Assembly (NCBI RefSeq): GCF_019774615.1
Contig: NZ_CP081496.1
Location: 4,278,001-4,342,000, forward strand
Length of the DNA: 64,000 bases
Direction: 5' to 3'
Source of the DNA: Streptomyces sp. BHT-5-2
GTDB taxonomy: Bacteria > Actinomycetota > Actinomycetes > Streptomycetales > Streptomycetaceae
Part shown: positions 7,891 through 15,980 of the stretch, piece after piece
Numbering within the stretch: the first letter of the stretch is position 1
Layout of the letters: every line of letters starts with the position of its first letter
Position numbers and translations under genes: made by a program
Notes under the pieces: generated by a model
Told to the model about the DNA's origin: nothing
Databases searched by the model: none
The model's input: the letters and a program-made list of their open reading frames with translations, nothing else

Positions 7891-8217
7891 CCCCCCCGCC
7901 ACCCGCTGCGCACCGCCGCCACCGTCGAGCCGGTCTCGCTGCCGGCGCTGCTGACCAATCTGGCGACGGTCCATCCGCCGGTCGGTCAGGCTCTCCTGCA
8001 TCCCGGGCGTCGGCGGGCTGCTCGCCCTGCGGAGGCTCCCGCTCGCCACCGTGCGAAGCGGGCGCTTCCGGCCCCGGCACCGACGCGGGCAGCGGAAGCT
8101 GCCACACTGTGCGTGCCACAGCTGGGACCCGCTCCGCGCGAGGACGGCTGAGAACGGCCCGGCAGGACGCCCGGAGCCGTCGGCGAGCACAGTGAAATGC
8201 CTGGTGAAAGGGTGCGC
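7891..8217. other. Stretch without a convincing gene, right of the IS element
   Basis: No gene can be supported here. The plus-strand frame starting near 7870 is GC3-rich for its first 90 bases (LPALLTNLATVHPP), which could be a remnant of a gene cut by the insertion, but no family is recognised and the second half loses coding character. The last 30 bases hold the translation start region of the next gene. Confidence 0.4.
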
Positions 8218-9009
8218 ATGGTGGCCTCCGCAGGGAAAACGGACAACGGTGGCGACGCGACGCGAAAGAGCTCCGGCGCCAAGTGGCGCAACTACGCGGT
8301 GACGGCCGTCGGCCTCGCCGTGGTCTGTGGAGCGGCGGTCGTCGTCGGCCAGTTCTCCCGCGCCAACGAGGCGACGGCCATCGAGCCGCCCTCCGGTGCC
8401 TTGGGGAAGACGGACGACACAAAGCTGGACCTTCCGGTCAAGCCGACCATCCCGGTCACGCTGACGGTGTACGAGGACCCGCGCAGCCCCGACTCGCGCG
8501 ACTTCGCCCAGCAGTACGCCGACACGTTCTCGCACCTCCTGGCGTCCGGCCAGGTCCAGATCAACTACCGGTTGGTCACCCAGAGCGACCGGCAGTACGG
8601 GGGGAGCGGCGCGCGGGAGGCCGCCGCCGCGGCCGCCTGCGCCCAGGACCAGGGCCGCTTCAGCCAGTTCATGGACCAGCTGTGGAAGCAGCAGCCGGCT
8701 CCGACGACCGACGGTCTGAAGAACCGCAATCTCCTCAAGGAGATCGCCAAGAAGGCCAAGAAGATCGAGCGCGACACCTTCGATCTCTGCCTCGACCGCG
8801 GCTCGCGCCAGGGCTGGGTGAAGAAGGCACAGGAGGACTACGCCGCCTCGGGCCTGGGGCCGGTCCCCGTCGTCCAGATCAACGGGCGCACCCTCCCGGA
8901 CCCCAAGACCCAGCTGACGCCGAAGAAGCTCACCGCTCTGGTCACCAAGGAGGCGCGCCAGGTGGCGGCCGCGCCGCCGGCGACCCCCTCGCCCACACCC
9001 ACGTCGTGA
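8218..9009 (+). CDS. Membrane-anchored DsbA-like thioredoxin-fold protein lacking CxxC
   Basis: The protein has about 263 residues with a short basic N-terminus, one membrane segment (YAVTAVGLAVVCGAAVVVG) and an extracellular thioredoxin/DsbA-like domain (LTVYEDPRSPDSRDFAQQY, a helical insert, then VPVVQINGRTL with the cis-Pro loop). Family members carry CPxC at the start of the first helix. Here that place reads SPDS, so both redox cysteines are gone and disulfide chemistry is unlikely. A binding or chaperone role is possible. ATG at 8218 is chosen because GAAAGGG precedes it; ATG at 8197 is an alternative. The C-terminus is rich in Pro, Thr and Ala. Confidence 0.8.
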   Translation: MVASAGKTDNGGDATRKSSGAKWRNYAVTAVGLAVVCGAAVVVGQFSRANEATAIEPPSGALGKTDDTKLDLPVKPTIPVTLTVYEDPRSPDSRDFAQQYADTFSHLLASGQVQINYRLVTQSDRQYGGSGAREAAAAAACAQDQGRFSQFMDQLWKQQPAPTTDGLKNRNLLKEIAKKAKKIERDTFDLCLDRGSRQGWVKKAQEDYAASGLGPVPVVQINGRTLPDPKTQLTPKKLTALVTKEARQVAAAPPATPSPTPTS

Positions 9010-9106
9010 GGTGAGTGCGGGGCACCGATGAGACCGGGACACCGATCGACCGGGCAAGGACCCGGCCGGTCGGTGTCGTTCGTCGTCGGTCAGGCCATGG
9101 TCGGGC

Positions 9107-10711
9107 TCAGGCCAGGGTCACCAGCTCCCGGTACTCCTCGTTCCACAGGTCCTCGTCCGCGTCGGGCAGCAGGAGCACCCGGTCGGGGCGCAGGGCGTCG
9201 ATGGCGCCCTCGTCGTGGGTGACCATCACGATCGCGCCGGGGTAGGAGCCGACCGCGGCCAGCACCTCGTCCCTGGAGGCGGGGTCGAGGTTGTTGGTCG
9301 GCTCGTCCAGGAGCAGCACATTGGCCCCGGAGTGGACGAGCCCGGCCAGCGCCAGCCGGGTCTTCTCACCGCCCGAGAGGACGCCGGCGGGCTTGTCGGC
9401 GTCGTCCCCGGCGAACAGGAACGCCCCCAGCACCCGGCGGATCTCCTGGTCCGTGAGATGCGGGGCGACGGCCGCGAGATTGTCGCGGACGGTGCGGGTG
9501 CCGTCGAGCGTGTCGTGTTCCTGGGCGAAGTAGCCCAGCCGCAGCCCCTGCCCGTGCACGACCCGGCCGGCGTCCGGGGTCTCCGCGCCGGCGAGGATCC
9601 GTAGCAGTGTGGTCTTCCCGGCGCCGTTGAGGCCGAGGATCACCAGGCGGCTGCCCCGGTCCACGGCCAGATCGACGCCGGTGAGGACCTGGTGGTCGCC
9701 GTAGGACTTGGCGAGGCTGATCGCGCCGAGTGGCATCCGGCCGCAGGGGTGCGGCTCGGGCAGCCGGATCCGGGCGACCTTCTCACGCCGCCTGGCCGGT
9801 TCGAGATCGGCCAGCATGCGGTCGGCGCGGCGGGCCATGCTCCTGGCCATCACGGCGGTGGCCGAGCGGGCCTTCATCTTCTCGGCCTGGGCATGCAGGG
9901 ACGCCGCCTTGCGTTCGGCGTTGGACCGTTCGCGGGTGCGGCGCCGCTCGTCCGCGGCCCGCTGGGCGAGATACCCGGTCCAGCCGGTGTTGTGGAGGTC
10001 GATCGTCGCGCGGGTGGCGTCGAGGTGGAAGACGCGGTTGACGACGTCCGCGAGCAGGCCGGAGTCATGGCTGATCACCACCAGCCCGCCCTGGTGGGCC
10101 CGGAGGAAGGTGCGGAGCCAGCCGAGCGAGTCGGCGTCGAGGTGGTTGGTGGGCTCGTCCAGCAGCAGGGTGCCCTGGTGCCCGGCGAAGAGGATCCGGG
10201 CGAGTTCGACGCGGCGCCGCTGGCCGCCGGAGAGGGCTCCGACGGGCCCGTTCAGCACCCGCTGCGGCAGGCCGAGCCCCGCGGCGACCCGGGCCGCCTC
10301 GGCCTCCGCGGCGTATCCGCCGCCGGCCTGGAACGCGGTCTCCGCGCGGGCGTAGGCGGCCATCGCGCGCTCCAGCCCGCGCGGGTCGTCGGCGTCGGCC
10401 ATCGCGGACTCGGCCGCGCGCAGTCGGTGCAGGGCCACGTCCAGTCCGCGGGCGGAGAGGATCCGGTCGGCGACCGTGCCGGCCGGGTCGGCGGCCCGGT
10501 AGTCCTGCGCGAGATGGCCGACCGGGCCGGTGTGGGTGACGGTCCCCACGGCGGGCCTGGCCCGGCCCGCGAGGGCGGTCATGAGAGTGGTCTTGCCCGC
10601 GCCGTTGCGGCCGACCAGGCCGATCCGGTCGCCGGGCGAGACGGTGAAGGAGACATCGGAGAGCAGCAGGCGGGCGCCGGCGCGCAGCTCGACATCGCGA
10701 ACGGTGATCAT
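9107..10711 (-). CDS. ABC-F family ATPase
   Basis: The 534-residue protein has two ATP-binding cassettes and no membrane segments. The first has Walker A GRNGAGKTT, signature LSGGQRRRVELARI and Walker B LLLDEPTNHLD. The second has GLNGAGKTT, LSGGEKTRLALAGL and LLLDEPTNNLD. A charged helical linker (QAEKMKARSATAVMARSMARR) lies between them. ABC-F proteins act on the ribosome as translation factors or antibiotic-protection factors. The short linker and the acidic ending (LPDADEDLWNEEYRELV) look more like the widespread housekeeping type than a macrolide-resistance type, but this is not certain. ATG at 10711 precedes the conserved start ITVRDVEL. Confidence 0.9.
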   Translation of the reverse strand: MITVRDVELRAGARLLLSDVSFTVSPGDRIGLVGRNGAGKTTLMTALAGRARPAVGTVTHTGPVGHLAQDYRAADPAGTVADRILSARGLDVALHRLRAAESAMADADDPRGLERAMAAYARAETAFQAGGGYAAEAEAARVAAGLGLPQRVLNGPVGALSGGQRRRVELARILFAGHQGTLLLDEPTNHLDADSLGWLRTFLRAHQGGLVVISHDSGLLADVVNRVFHLDATRATIDLHNTGWTGYLAQRAADERRRTRERSNAERKAASLHAQAEKMKARSATAVMARSMARRADRMLADLEPARRREKVARIRLPEPHPCGRMPLGAISLAKSYGDHQVLTGVDLAVDRGSRLVILGLNGAGKTTLLRILAGAETPDAGRVVHGQGLRLGYFAQEHDTLDGTRTVRDNLAAVAPHLTDQEIRRVLGAFLFAGDDADKPAGVLSGGEKTRLALAGLVHSGANVLLLDEPTNNLDPASRDEVLAAVGSYPGAIVMVTHDEGAIDALRPDRVLLLPDADEDLWNEEYRELVTLA

Positions 10712-10856
10712 GTGGTAACGCTCCGAAAAAGCACGAGGACACACTTCTGGCGTGGAAGCGGTTCCTCGGCTAGGAAATTCGGGGCGTGGACATGCGGACA
10801 CCGTAACGGAGGCCCGGGGAACGGTGCATCCGCTTTTCTGCCGGCGGCGCGCCCGG

Positions 10857-11780
10857 TCAGCCCGCCAGGGTGCCCAGGAGATCCCAGGTGCGGCGGCGGT
10901 TGGTGTCGCCGTCGATCTCCGTTCCGACGAACACCACTTCCGTCGCACCGGCGTCGCGGTAGCGCTGCACCTCTGCGGCGACCGTCCTCTCGTCACCGAT
11001 CACCGCGACATCGACGGCCCGCCGGGCGCCGGAGAGCTCGATGGCCCGGGCGTAGGACGGAACCTGCTCGTAGAAGGCCAACTGCTCGGCGGCCGTGGCG
11101 CGGACCGCGTCGGCGTCGTCGGTGACCACGCCATGGACGAGTGCCACGATCCGGGGCGCAGGGCGCCCGGCGGCCTCGGCTGCGGCGGTGACGGCCGGCA
11201 CGATGTGGTCGGCGAGGGCGCGGGGCCCGGCGAGGTAGGGCAGGATCCCGTCCGCAAGCTCGCCGCTGACCCGCAGGGCCCGCGGGCCCATCGCGGCGAC
11301 GAGCAACGGGACGCCGGACTCCGCGCCCGGCACCCGGGCGGGTATGGGAGTGGCCGCGGTGAGGAGCTCACCGTGGAAGTCGGCGCTGCCGGTCTCGGTC
11401 AACTGCCGTAGCGCGGTGAGGAATTCCCGCAGGCGGGCGACGGGCCGTTCGAAGGGGATTCCGAAGCCGCCCTCGGTCAGGAGCCTGGTGCCGAGCGCGA
11501 GGCCGAGGTGGTAGCGGCCGTGGGTGGCCGCCTGTGCGGTCTGGGCCTGGCTGGAGACGATCAGCGGGTGACGTCCGAAGACGGGGACGGCGGACGTCCC
11601 CACGTGCAGTCCGGGCACTTCGCGGCCGACGATCGCGGCGAGCTGGGGCGAGTCCGCGCCGAAGGTCTGGCCGAACCACGCGGATCGCAGCCCCGCGGCC
11701 GCGGCCTCCTTGGCGAGCGCCACGCTCGCGTCGATCTGATTGGCGGGATCGGTCGGGTTGAGGGCGACTCCTACGGTCAT
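10857..11780 (-). CDS. LLM class F420-dependent oxidoreductase
   Basis: The protein of about 307 residues has the luciferase-like monooxygenase TIM-barrel pattern: the N-terminal strand VGVALNPTDPANQID, GLRSAWFGQTFG, VGTSAVPVFGRHPLIV, LGLALGTRLL, LVAAMGPRALRVSGELADGIL, and a C-terminal VAEVQRYRDAGATEVVF. Actinobacterial members of this subgroup usually use coenzyme F420 rather than FMN; the substrate is unknown. ATG at 11780 begins the conserved strand; ATG at 11810 would add ten residues. It lies upstream of the ABC-F gene on the same strand, 145 bases apart, and is divergent from the DinB-family gene. Confidence 0.85.
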   Translation of the reverse strand: MTVGVALNPTDPANQIDASVALAKEAAAAGLRSAWFGQTFGADSPQLAAIVGREVPGLHVGTSAVPVFGRHPLIVSSQAQTAQAATHGRYHLGLALGTRLLTEGGFGIPFERPVARLREFLTALRQLTETGSADFHGELLTAATPIPARVPGAESGVPLLVAAMGPRALRVSGELADGILPYLAGPRALADHIVPAVTAAAEAAGRPAPRIVALVHGVVTDDADAVRATAAEQLAFYEQVPSYARAIELSGARRAVDVAVIGDERTVAAEVQRYRDAGATEVVFVGTEIDGDTNRRRTWDLLGTLAG

Positions 11781-11936
11781 GTCCGTTGGCAACAGCGTGT
11801 GTTGACGCATGATTCCCGGAATGCGGAAGCGATTGCGGACGGGCGGGAGTCCGCCGCGGTCCCGACATGGCGCCTTCCGGCCGCCACCTTCCGATCGCTG
11901 CCTTCCGGCCACCGATTTCCAACTGCTCGGCGATCT

Positions 11937-11953
11937 AGGACAGCAGTTGTCCT
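11937..11953. promoter_or_regulatory. Candidate operator between LLM and DinB genes
   Basis: AGGACA-gcagt-TGTCCT is a perfect 6+6 inverted repeat in the divergent region, 57 bases before the DinB start. A wider repeat (AACTGCT/AGCAGTT) overlaps it. The symmetry suits a dimeric repressor site. The regulator is unknown. Confidence 0.45.
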
Positions 11954-12009
11954 CCTTGGTGCCTAGCGTGGTTCTCACCACCGCACGAGAACACCGAGAG
12001 GCGACGACC

Positions 12010-12582
12010 ATGACCGACACCCAGGCGACCACCCGCGACCAGTCCGAGTCCCCGGCCGACGAGGTCCCGGCCGTCACCGGCGAGCGCGCCGAATGGCTGG
12101 AGGCACTGGCCAAGCACCGGCACTTCCTGCGCTTCACCACCCGGGACCTCACCGACGAGCAGGCCGGACGGCGCACCACCGCCGGCGAGTTGTGTCTGGG
12201 CGGTCTGATCAAGCATGTCAGCGCGGTCGAGGAGCGCTGGGTGGACTTCATCCTGCACGGCACCTCGGCGATGCCGGACTTCACGGCGATGACCGAGGAC
12301 GACCTGGCCCGTCGTGCCGACCAGTTCCGGATGCTGCCCGGCGAGACGCTGGCCGGCGTACTGGCCGACTACGAGGCGGTGGCCCGCCGGACCGACGAGG
12401 TGGTGGCCGCCCTGCCCGACCTGGACCGTGCCTGGCCGCTGCCCAAGGCGCCCTGGTTCGAGCCCGGCACACAGTGGTCGGCCCGTCGGGTGCTGATGCA
12501 CATCGTCGCCGAGACCGCGCAGCACGCCGGGCACGCCGACATCGTCCGCGAGTCCCTGGACGGCGCCAAGAGCATGGGCTAG
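12010..12582 (+). CDS. DinB family protein (DUF664-like)
   Basis: This 190-residue protein has the four-helix DinB/DUF664 pattern. The first helix is ERAEWLEALAKHRHFLRFTT. GGLIKHVSAVEERWVDFIL carries the first metal-ligand His. HIVAETAQHAGHADIVRE carries the two C-terminal His ligands. In actinobacteria this superfamily includes mycothiol- and bacillithiol-dependent transferases, so a role in detoxification or thiol chemistry is possible but not shown. ATG at 12010 follows GAGAGGCGACGACC, a usable ribosome binding site. It is divergent from the LLM oxidoreductase and ends before a strong hairpin shared with htpG. Confidence 0.85.
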   Translation: MTDTQATTRDQSESPADEVPAVTGERAEWLEALAKHRHFLRFTTRDLTDEQAGRRTTAGELCLGGLIKHVSAVEERWVDFILHGTSAMPDFTAMTEDDLARRADQFRMLPGETLAGVLADYEAVARRTDEVVAALPDLDRAWPLPKAPWFEPGTQWSARRVLMHIVAETAQHAGHADIVRESLDGAKSMG

Positions 12583-12604
12583 GCACCGGCCGGGCAGGCA
12601 GACA

Positions 12605-12652
12605 GGCAGAGCGTCCGCCGGAGGCCGGGGGGCCGTCGGCGGACGCTCTGCC
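12605..12652. terminator. Bidirectional terminator hairpin
   Basis: A perfect 16-bp stem (GGCAGAGCGTCCGCCG with its exact complement) encloses a 16-base loop between the convergent DinB gene and htpG. It has no T-run, as is common in Streptomyces, and probably ends transcription from both sides. Confidence 0.8.
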
Positions 12653-12688
12653 GCGGTGCTCATGTCCGCGTCGTGGGGCGGGGCCTGA

Positions 12689-14590
12689 TCACAGGGTGCG
12701 GCCCAGGCGGTCCGCCACCACCTTCACGAAGTGCGCGGGGTCGGCCGGCCGGCCGCCCTCGGCCAGGACGGCCAGGGAGTAGAGCAGTTCGGCGGTCTCG
12801 GTGAGACCGGCGCGGTCCTCGCGCTCCCCGTATGCCTGGTTCAGGCCCTTCACCAGCTCGTGGGCCGGGTTGAGTTCGAGGATGCGCTTGGTGTGCGGCA
12901 CCTCCTGTCCCATGGCCCGGTACATGTTCTCCAGGGCCGGGGTCAGGTCTTCGGCGCCCGCGACGATGCAGGCCGGCGAGACCGTCAGGCGGGACGACAG
13001 ACGCACCTCCTTGACGTCGTCGGCCAGTTGCTCGGTCATCCAGCCGAGCAGGTCCGCGTACTGCTCGGCCTGCTTCTCGCGCTCGTCCTCGGACTTCTCG
13101 TCCCCCTGCGCGCCGAGGTCGATCTCGCCCTTGGTGATCGACTGCAGCCGCTTGCCCTGGAACTCGCCGACCACGTCGACCCACACCTCGTCGACCGGGT
13201 CGGTGAGCAGCAGCACCTCGATGCCCCGCTCCCGGAACGCCTCCACGTGCGGGGAGTTGTCGATGCTCTGCCGGGACTCGCCGGTGATGTAGTAGATGTC
13301 CTCCTGGCCGTCCCGCATCCGCGCGACGTACTGCTCCAGCGTGACCGACTCGTCCTCGCCGTGCGTGGTCGCGAACGACGACACCGCGAGCAGCGCGTCC
13401 CGGTTGTCGGAGTCGGTGATCAGCCCCTCCTTGAGCACCGCGCCGAACTCCCGCCAGAACGTGCCGTAGCGCTCGGCGTCGTCGGCCCGCATGCTCTTGA
13501 CCGACGCCAGCACCTTCTTCGTCAGCCGGCGCTGCATCATGAGGATGTGCCGGTCCTGCTGGAGGATCTCACGGGAGACGTTGAGCGAGAGGTCCTGGGC
13601 GTCGACCACGCCCTTGACGAAGCGGAGGTAGGGCGGCAGCAGCGCCTCGCAGTCGTCCATGATGAACACGCGCTTGACGTAGAGCTGCAGCCCGCGCTGG
13701 TAGTTCTGGGTGAACAGGTCGTGCGGGGCGTGCGACGGGACGAACAGCAGTGCCTGGTACTCGAAGGTTCCCTCGGCCTGCAGCTGGACGGTCTCCAGCG
13801 GGTCGCGCCAGTCATGGCTGATGTGCTTGTACAGCTCGTGGTACTCGTCCTCGGACACCTCGTCGCGCGAGCGCGCCCACAGGGCCTTCATCGAGTTCAG
13901 CGTCTCGGGTTCGGCGGGCTCGTCGCCCTCGTTCCCGGTCTCACCGACCAGTTTGACGGGCCAGGTGATGAAGTCCGAGTAGCGCTTGACGATCTCCTTG
14001 AGCTTCCACGGCGAGGTGTAGTCGTGCAGCTGGTTGTCGGAGTCGGCGGGCTTGAGGTGCAGTGTCACCGAGGTGCCCTGCGGTGCGTCGTCGACCTCCT
14101 GGAGGGTGTAGGTGCCCTCGCCGCGGGACGCCCAGCGGGTGCCCTTCTTCTCGCCCGCCCGCCGCGTCAGCAGGGTGACCTCGTCGGCCACCATGAAGCC
14201 GGAGTAGAAGCCGACGCCGAACTGGCCGATCAGCCCCTCAGCGCCGGCCGCGTCCTTGGCCTCCTTCAGCTCCTGGAGGAAGGCGGCCGTCCCCGAGTTG
14301 GCGATGGTGCCGATGAGCCGGCCGACCTCGTCGTACGACATCCCGATGCCGTTGTCCCGCACCGTGAGCGTACGGGCGTCCTTGTCGATCTCCAGCTCGA
14401 TGTGCAGGTCGGAGACGTCGGCGTCGAGGGAGTCGTCGCGCAGCGCGGCCAGACGCAGCTTGTCCAGTGCGTCGGAGGCGTTGGAGACTAGCTCCCGGAG
14501 GAAGACGTCCTTGTTCGAGTAGATCGAGTGGATCATCAGCTGGAGCAGCTGACGGGCCTCCACCTGGAACTCAAACGTTTCGGTCGGCAT
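12689..14590 (-). CDS. htpG: Molecular chaperone HtpG (Hsp90)
   Basis: The 633-residue protein is a full-length bacterial Hsp90. The N-terminal GHKL ATPase domain shows [34 protein letters not shown] and [15 protein letters not shown]. The middle domain shows the arginine-containing [10 protein letters not shown]. The C-terminal dimerisation domain ends near residue 630 without the eukaryotic MEEVD tail. It acts in the cytosol as an ATP-driven client-protein chaperone. ATG at 14590 starts the conserved [20 protein letters not shown]. It converges on the DinB gene and diverges from a YdcF-like gene. Confidence 0.97.
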
Positions 14591-14609
14591 GGTTCGCGAT
14601 TACCTCACT

Positions 14610-14622
14610 TGATCCTGGATCA
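14610..14622. promoter_or_regulatory. Palindrome upstream of htpG
   Basis: TGATCC-t-GGATCA is a perfect 6+6 palindrome 20 bases upstream of the htpG start codon, placed where a repressor would block its promoter. It does not resemble the HspR-type HAIR element. Any role is inferred from position. Confidence 0.35.
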
Positions 14623-14724
14623 CCGGACTTGTTGCCGTCACTTTAATCAGCGCGTCCGCCCGCGGACCGCACCGGTGCGGGAAACAATGATCACCGACCC
14701 GCGATCGCTGTCTACGATGCGGGC

Positions 14725-15729
14725 ATGTTGGCCTTCTCCCCTGCGCTGTTGTTCCTTCTCCTCTTCTGCTTCGGTGTGCTCCGCGACCGACGCCGGTTCG
14801 GCAACGCCGTCCATCTGGGACTGGCCGTGGCCTTCGGACTGTCGGCGACGGTCGGCACCCTGGGTCGGTCGCATCCCGTATGGGGAGCGGTCGCCGGGCT
14901 GGCACTGTTGGTGCTGCCCGCACTGGGGACGCTGGTCCTCGCCGGCTTCCTGATCGCCAACGGTGTGACGATGGTCCGCAAGGAGGGGCGTCGCCCGGCC
15001 AACCTGCTGTCGCTGCTCGCCGGGCTCGGGATCATCGGCGTGATCGTGTTGCTGGTCACGGCGGTTGTCCTGCACACGGTCGGCCTGCTGGTGAGCGCGG
15101 CGGTCACCGTCGGGGTGGTCGGCTATGTGTCGTTCCTCTTCCTCTGCTTCGTGGGCTATGCCTTCCTCTACGGGCGGTGGCCGGTGCGGCGGCGGGCCGA
15201 CTATGTGGTGGTGCTCGGTTCCGGCCTGATCGGCGGGTCCAAGGTGCCGCCGCTGCTGGCCAGTCGGCTGGAGCGGGGGCGCGCGGTGTACGAGCGGCTG
15301 GTGGCGCGGGGTTCCACGCCGCTGCTGATCACGTCCGGCGGCCAGGGTCCGGACGAGAAGCTCCCGGAGTCCCATGCGATGGCCGACTACCTCGTCGAGC
15401 GCGGGTTTCCCACGGACCGGATCGTGCGCGAGGACCGTTCGCGGACCACGGAGGAGAACCTGCGGTTCAGCCGGGCGCTGATGGCGGAGGCGAAGCCGGA
15501 CTACCGCTGTGTGGTCGTCACCAACAACTACCACGCCTTCCGGGCCGCGTTGATGGCCCGGAAGACCGGCCTGAACGGCCAGGTCGTGGGTTCGCCCACC
15601 GCCGCGTACTTCTGGCCGAGCGCGACCATCCGCGAGTTCGCCGCGGTGTTCCTGGCCCACAAGGTGGTCAATCTCGGGGTCTGTCTGCTGCTCGTCCTCG
15701 GCGGGGCGCTGATCTGGTGGGCCCGCTGA
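14725..15729 (+). CDS. YdcF/SanA-like DUF218 membrane protein
   Basis: The 334-residue protein has about five N-terminal membrane segments (residues 3-18, 28-45, 52-75, 95-120, 122-150), then a DUF218 domain (about 160-300) with VVLGSGLIGG, SRLERGRAVYERL, LITSGGQG, DRSRTTEENLRFS and VVTNNYHAFRA, and a final membrane segment. YdcF/SanA proteins are linked to envelope integrity, but their reaction is not established. TACGAT at 14713-14718 is well placed as a -10 box for a transcript starting at the ATG, so the message may be leaderless. A hairpin with a TCGG loop follows the stop. Confidence 0.85.
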   Translation: MLAFSPALLFLLLFCFGVLRDRRRFGNAVHLGLAVAFGLSATVGTLGRSHPVWGAVAGLALLVLPALGTLVLAGFLIANGVTMVRKEGRRPANLLSLLAGLGIIGVIVLLVTAVVLHTVGLLVSAAVTVGVVGYVSFLFLCFVGYAFLYGRWPVRRRADYVVVLGSGLIGGSKVPPLLASRLERGRAVYERLVARGSTPLLITSGGQGPDEKLPESHAMADYLVERGFPTDRIVREDRSRTTEENLRFSRALMAEAKPDYRCVVVTNNYHAFRAALMARKTGLNGQVVGSPTAAYFWPSATIREFAAVFLAHKVVNLGVCLLLVLGGALIWWAR

Positions 15730-15754
15730 GCGGGGTGCGCGGAGACCGGCGAAG

Positions 15755-15770
15755 GGCCCTTCGGAGGGCC
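15755..15770 (+). terminator. Hairpin after YdcF-like gene
   Basis: GGCCCT-tcgg-AGGGCC forms a compact 6-bp stem with a four-base loop, 25 bases after the stop codon. It is a likely terminator or transcript-stabilising hairpin. Confidence 0.5.
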
Positions 15771-15980
15771 GCGTACCGGAAGTGGTAGGTATCGGCCACG
15801 CGTAGCAACTGGCCTACGAATACGACGCAGTTGCCGACAACAAGCCACAAGAATCGTCAAATCAGGGAAACGGCAGCAGTAAGCCGCAAGGTGCTCTAGC
15901 GTTCAGCTCCTACACACGGAGGCGGTCGTACCAGGGGGGGCCGACCGCACCGGACGTGCGGGACGACCGAGTGGGGGGCC
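15771..15980 (+). promoter_or_regulatory. Leader region of the exopolysaccharide locus
   Basis: These 210 bases carry no gene and are clearly less GC-rich than their surroundings (15800-15890), as expected of a promoter region. GCAACTG at 15805-15811 and CAGTTGC at 15828-15834 form a 7-bp inverted repeat that could be an operator. No -35/-10 pair is strong enough to name. Confidence 0.4.

Noticed and set aside
5159..8422. A minus-strand open frame of over 1000 codons across the DJ-1, membrane protein and transposase genes
   Set aside because: It is antisense to three well-supported genes and has no recognisable domains.
7843..9057. A 404-codon minus-strand frame opposite the DsbA-like gene
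   Set aside because: It is antisense to a gene with a signal anchor and thioredoxin fold and has no domain of its own.
9107..10711. ABC-F gene as self-resistance for the NRPS product
   Set aside because: It is over 30 kb away, its features suit the housekeeping type, and nothing links it to the cluster.
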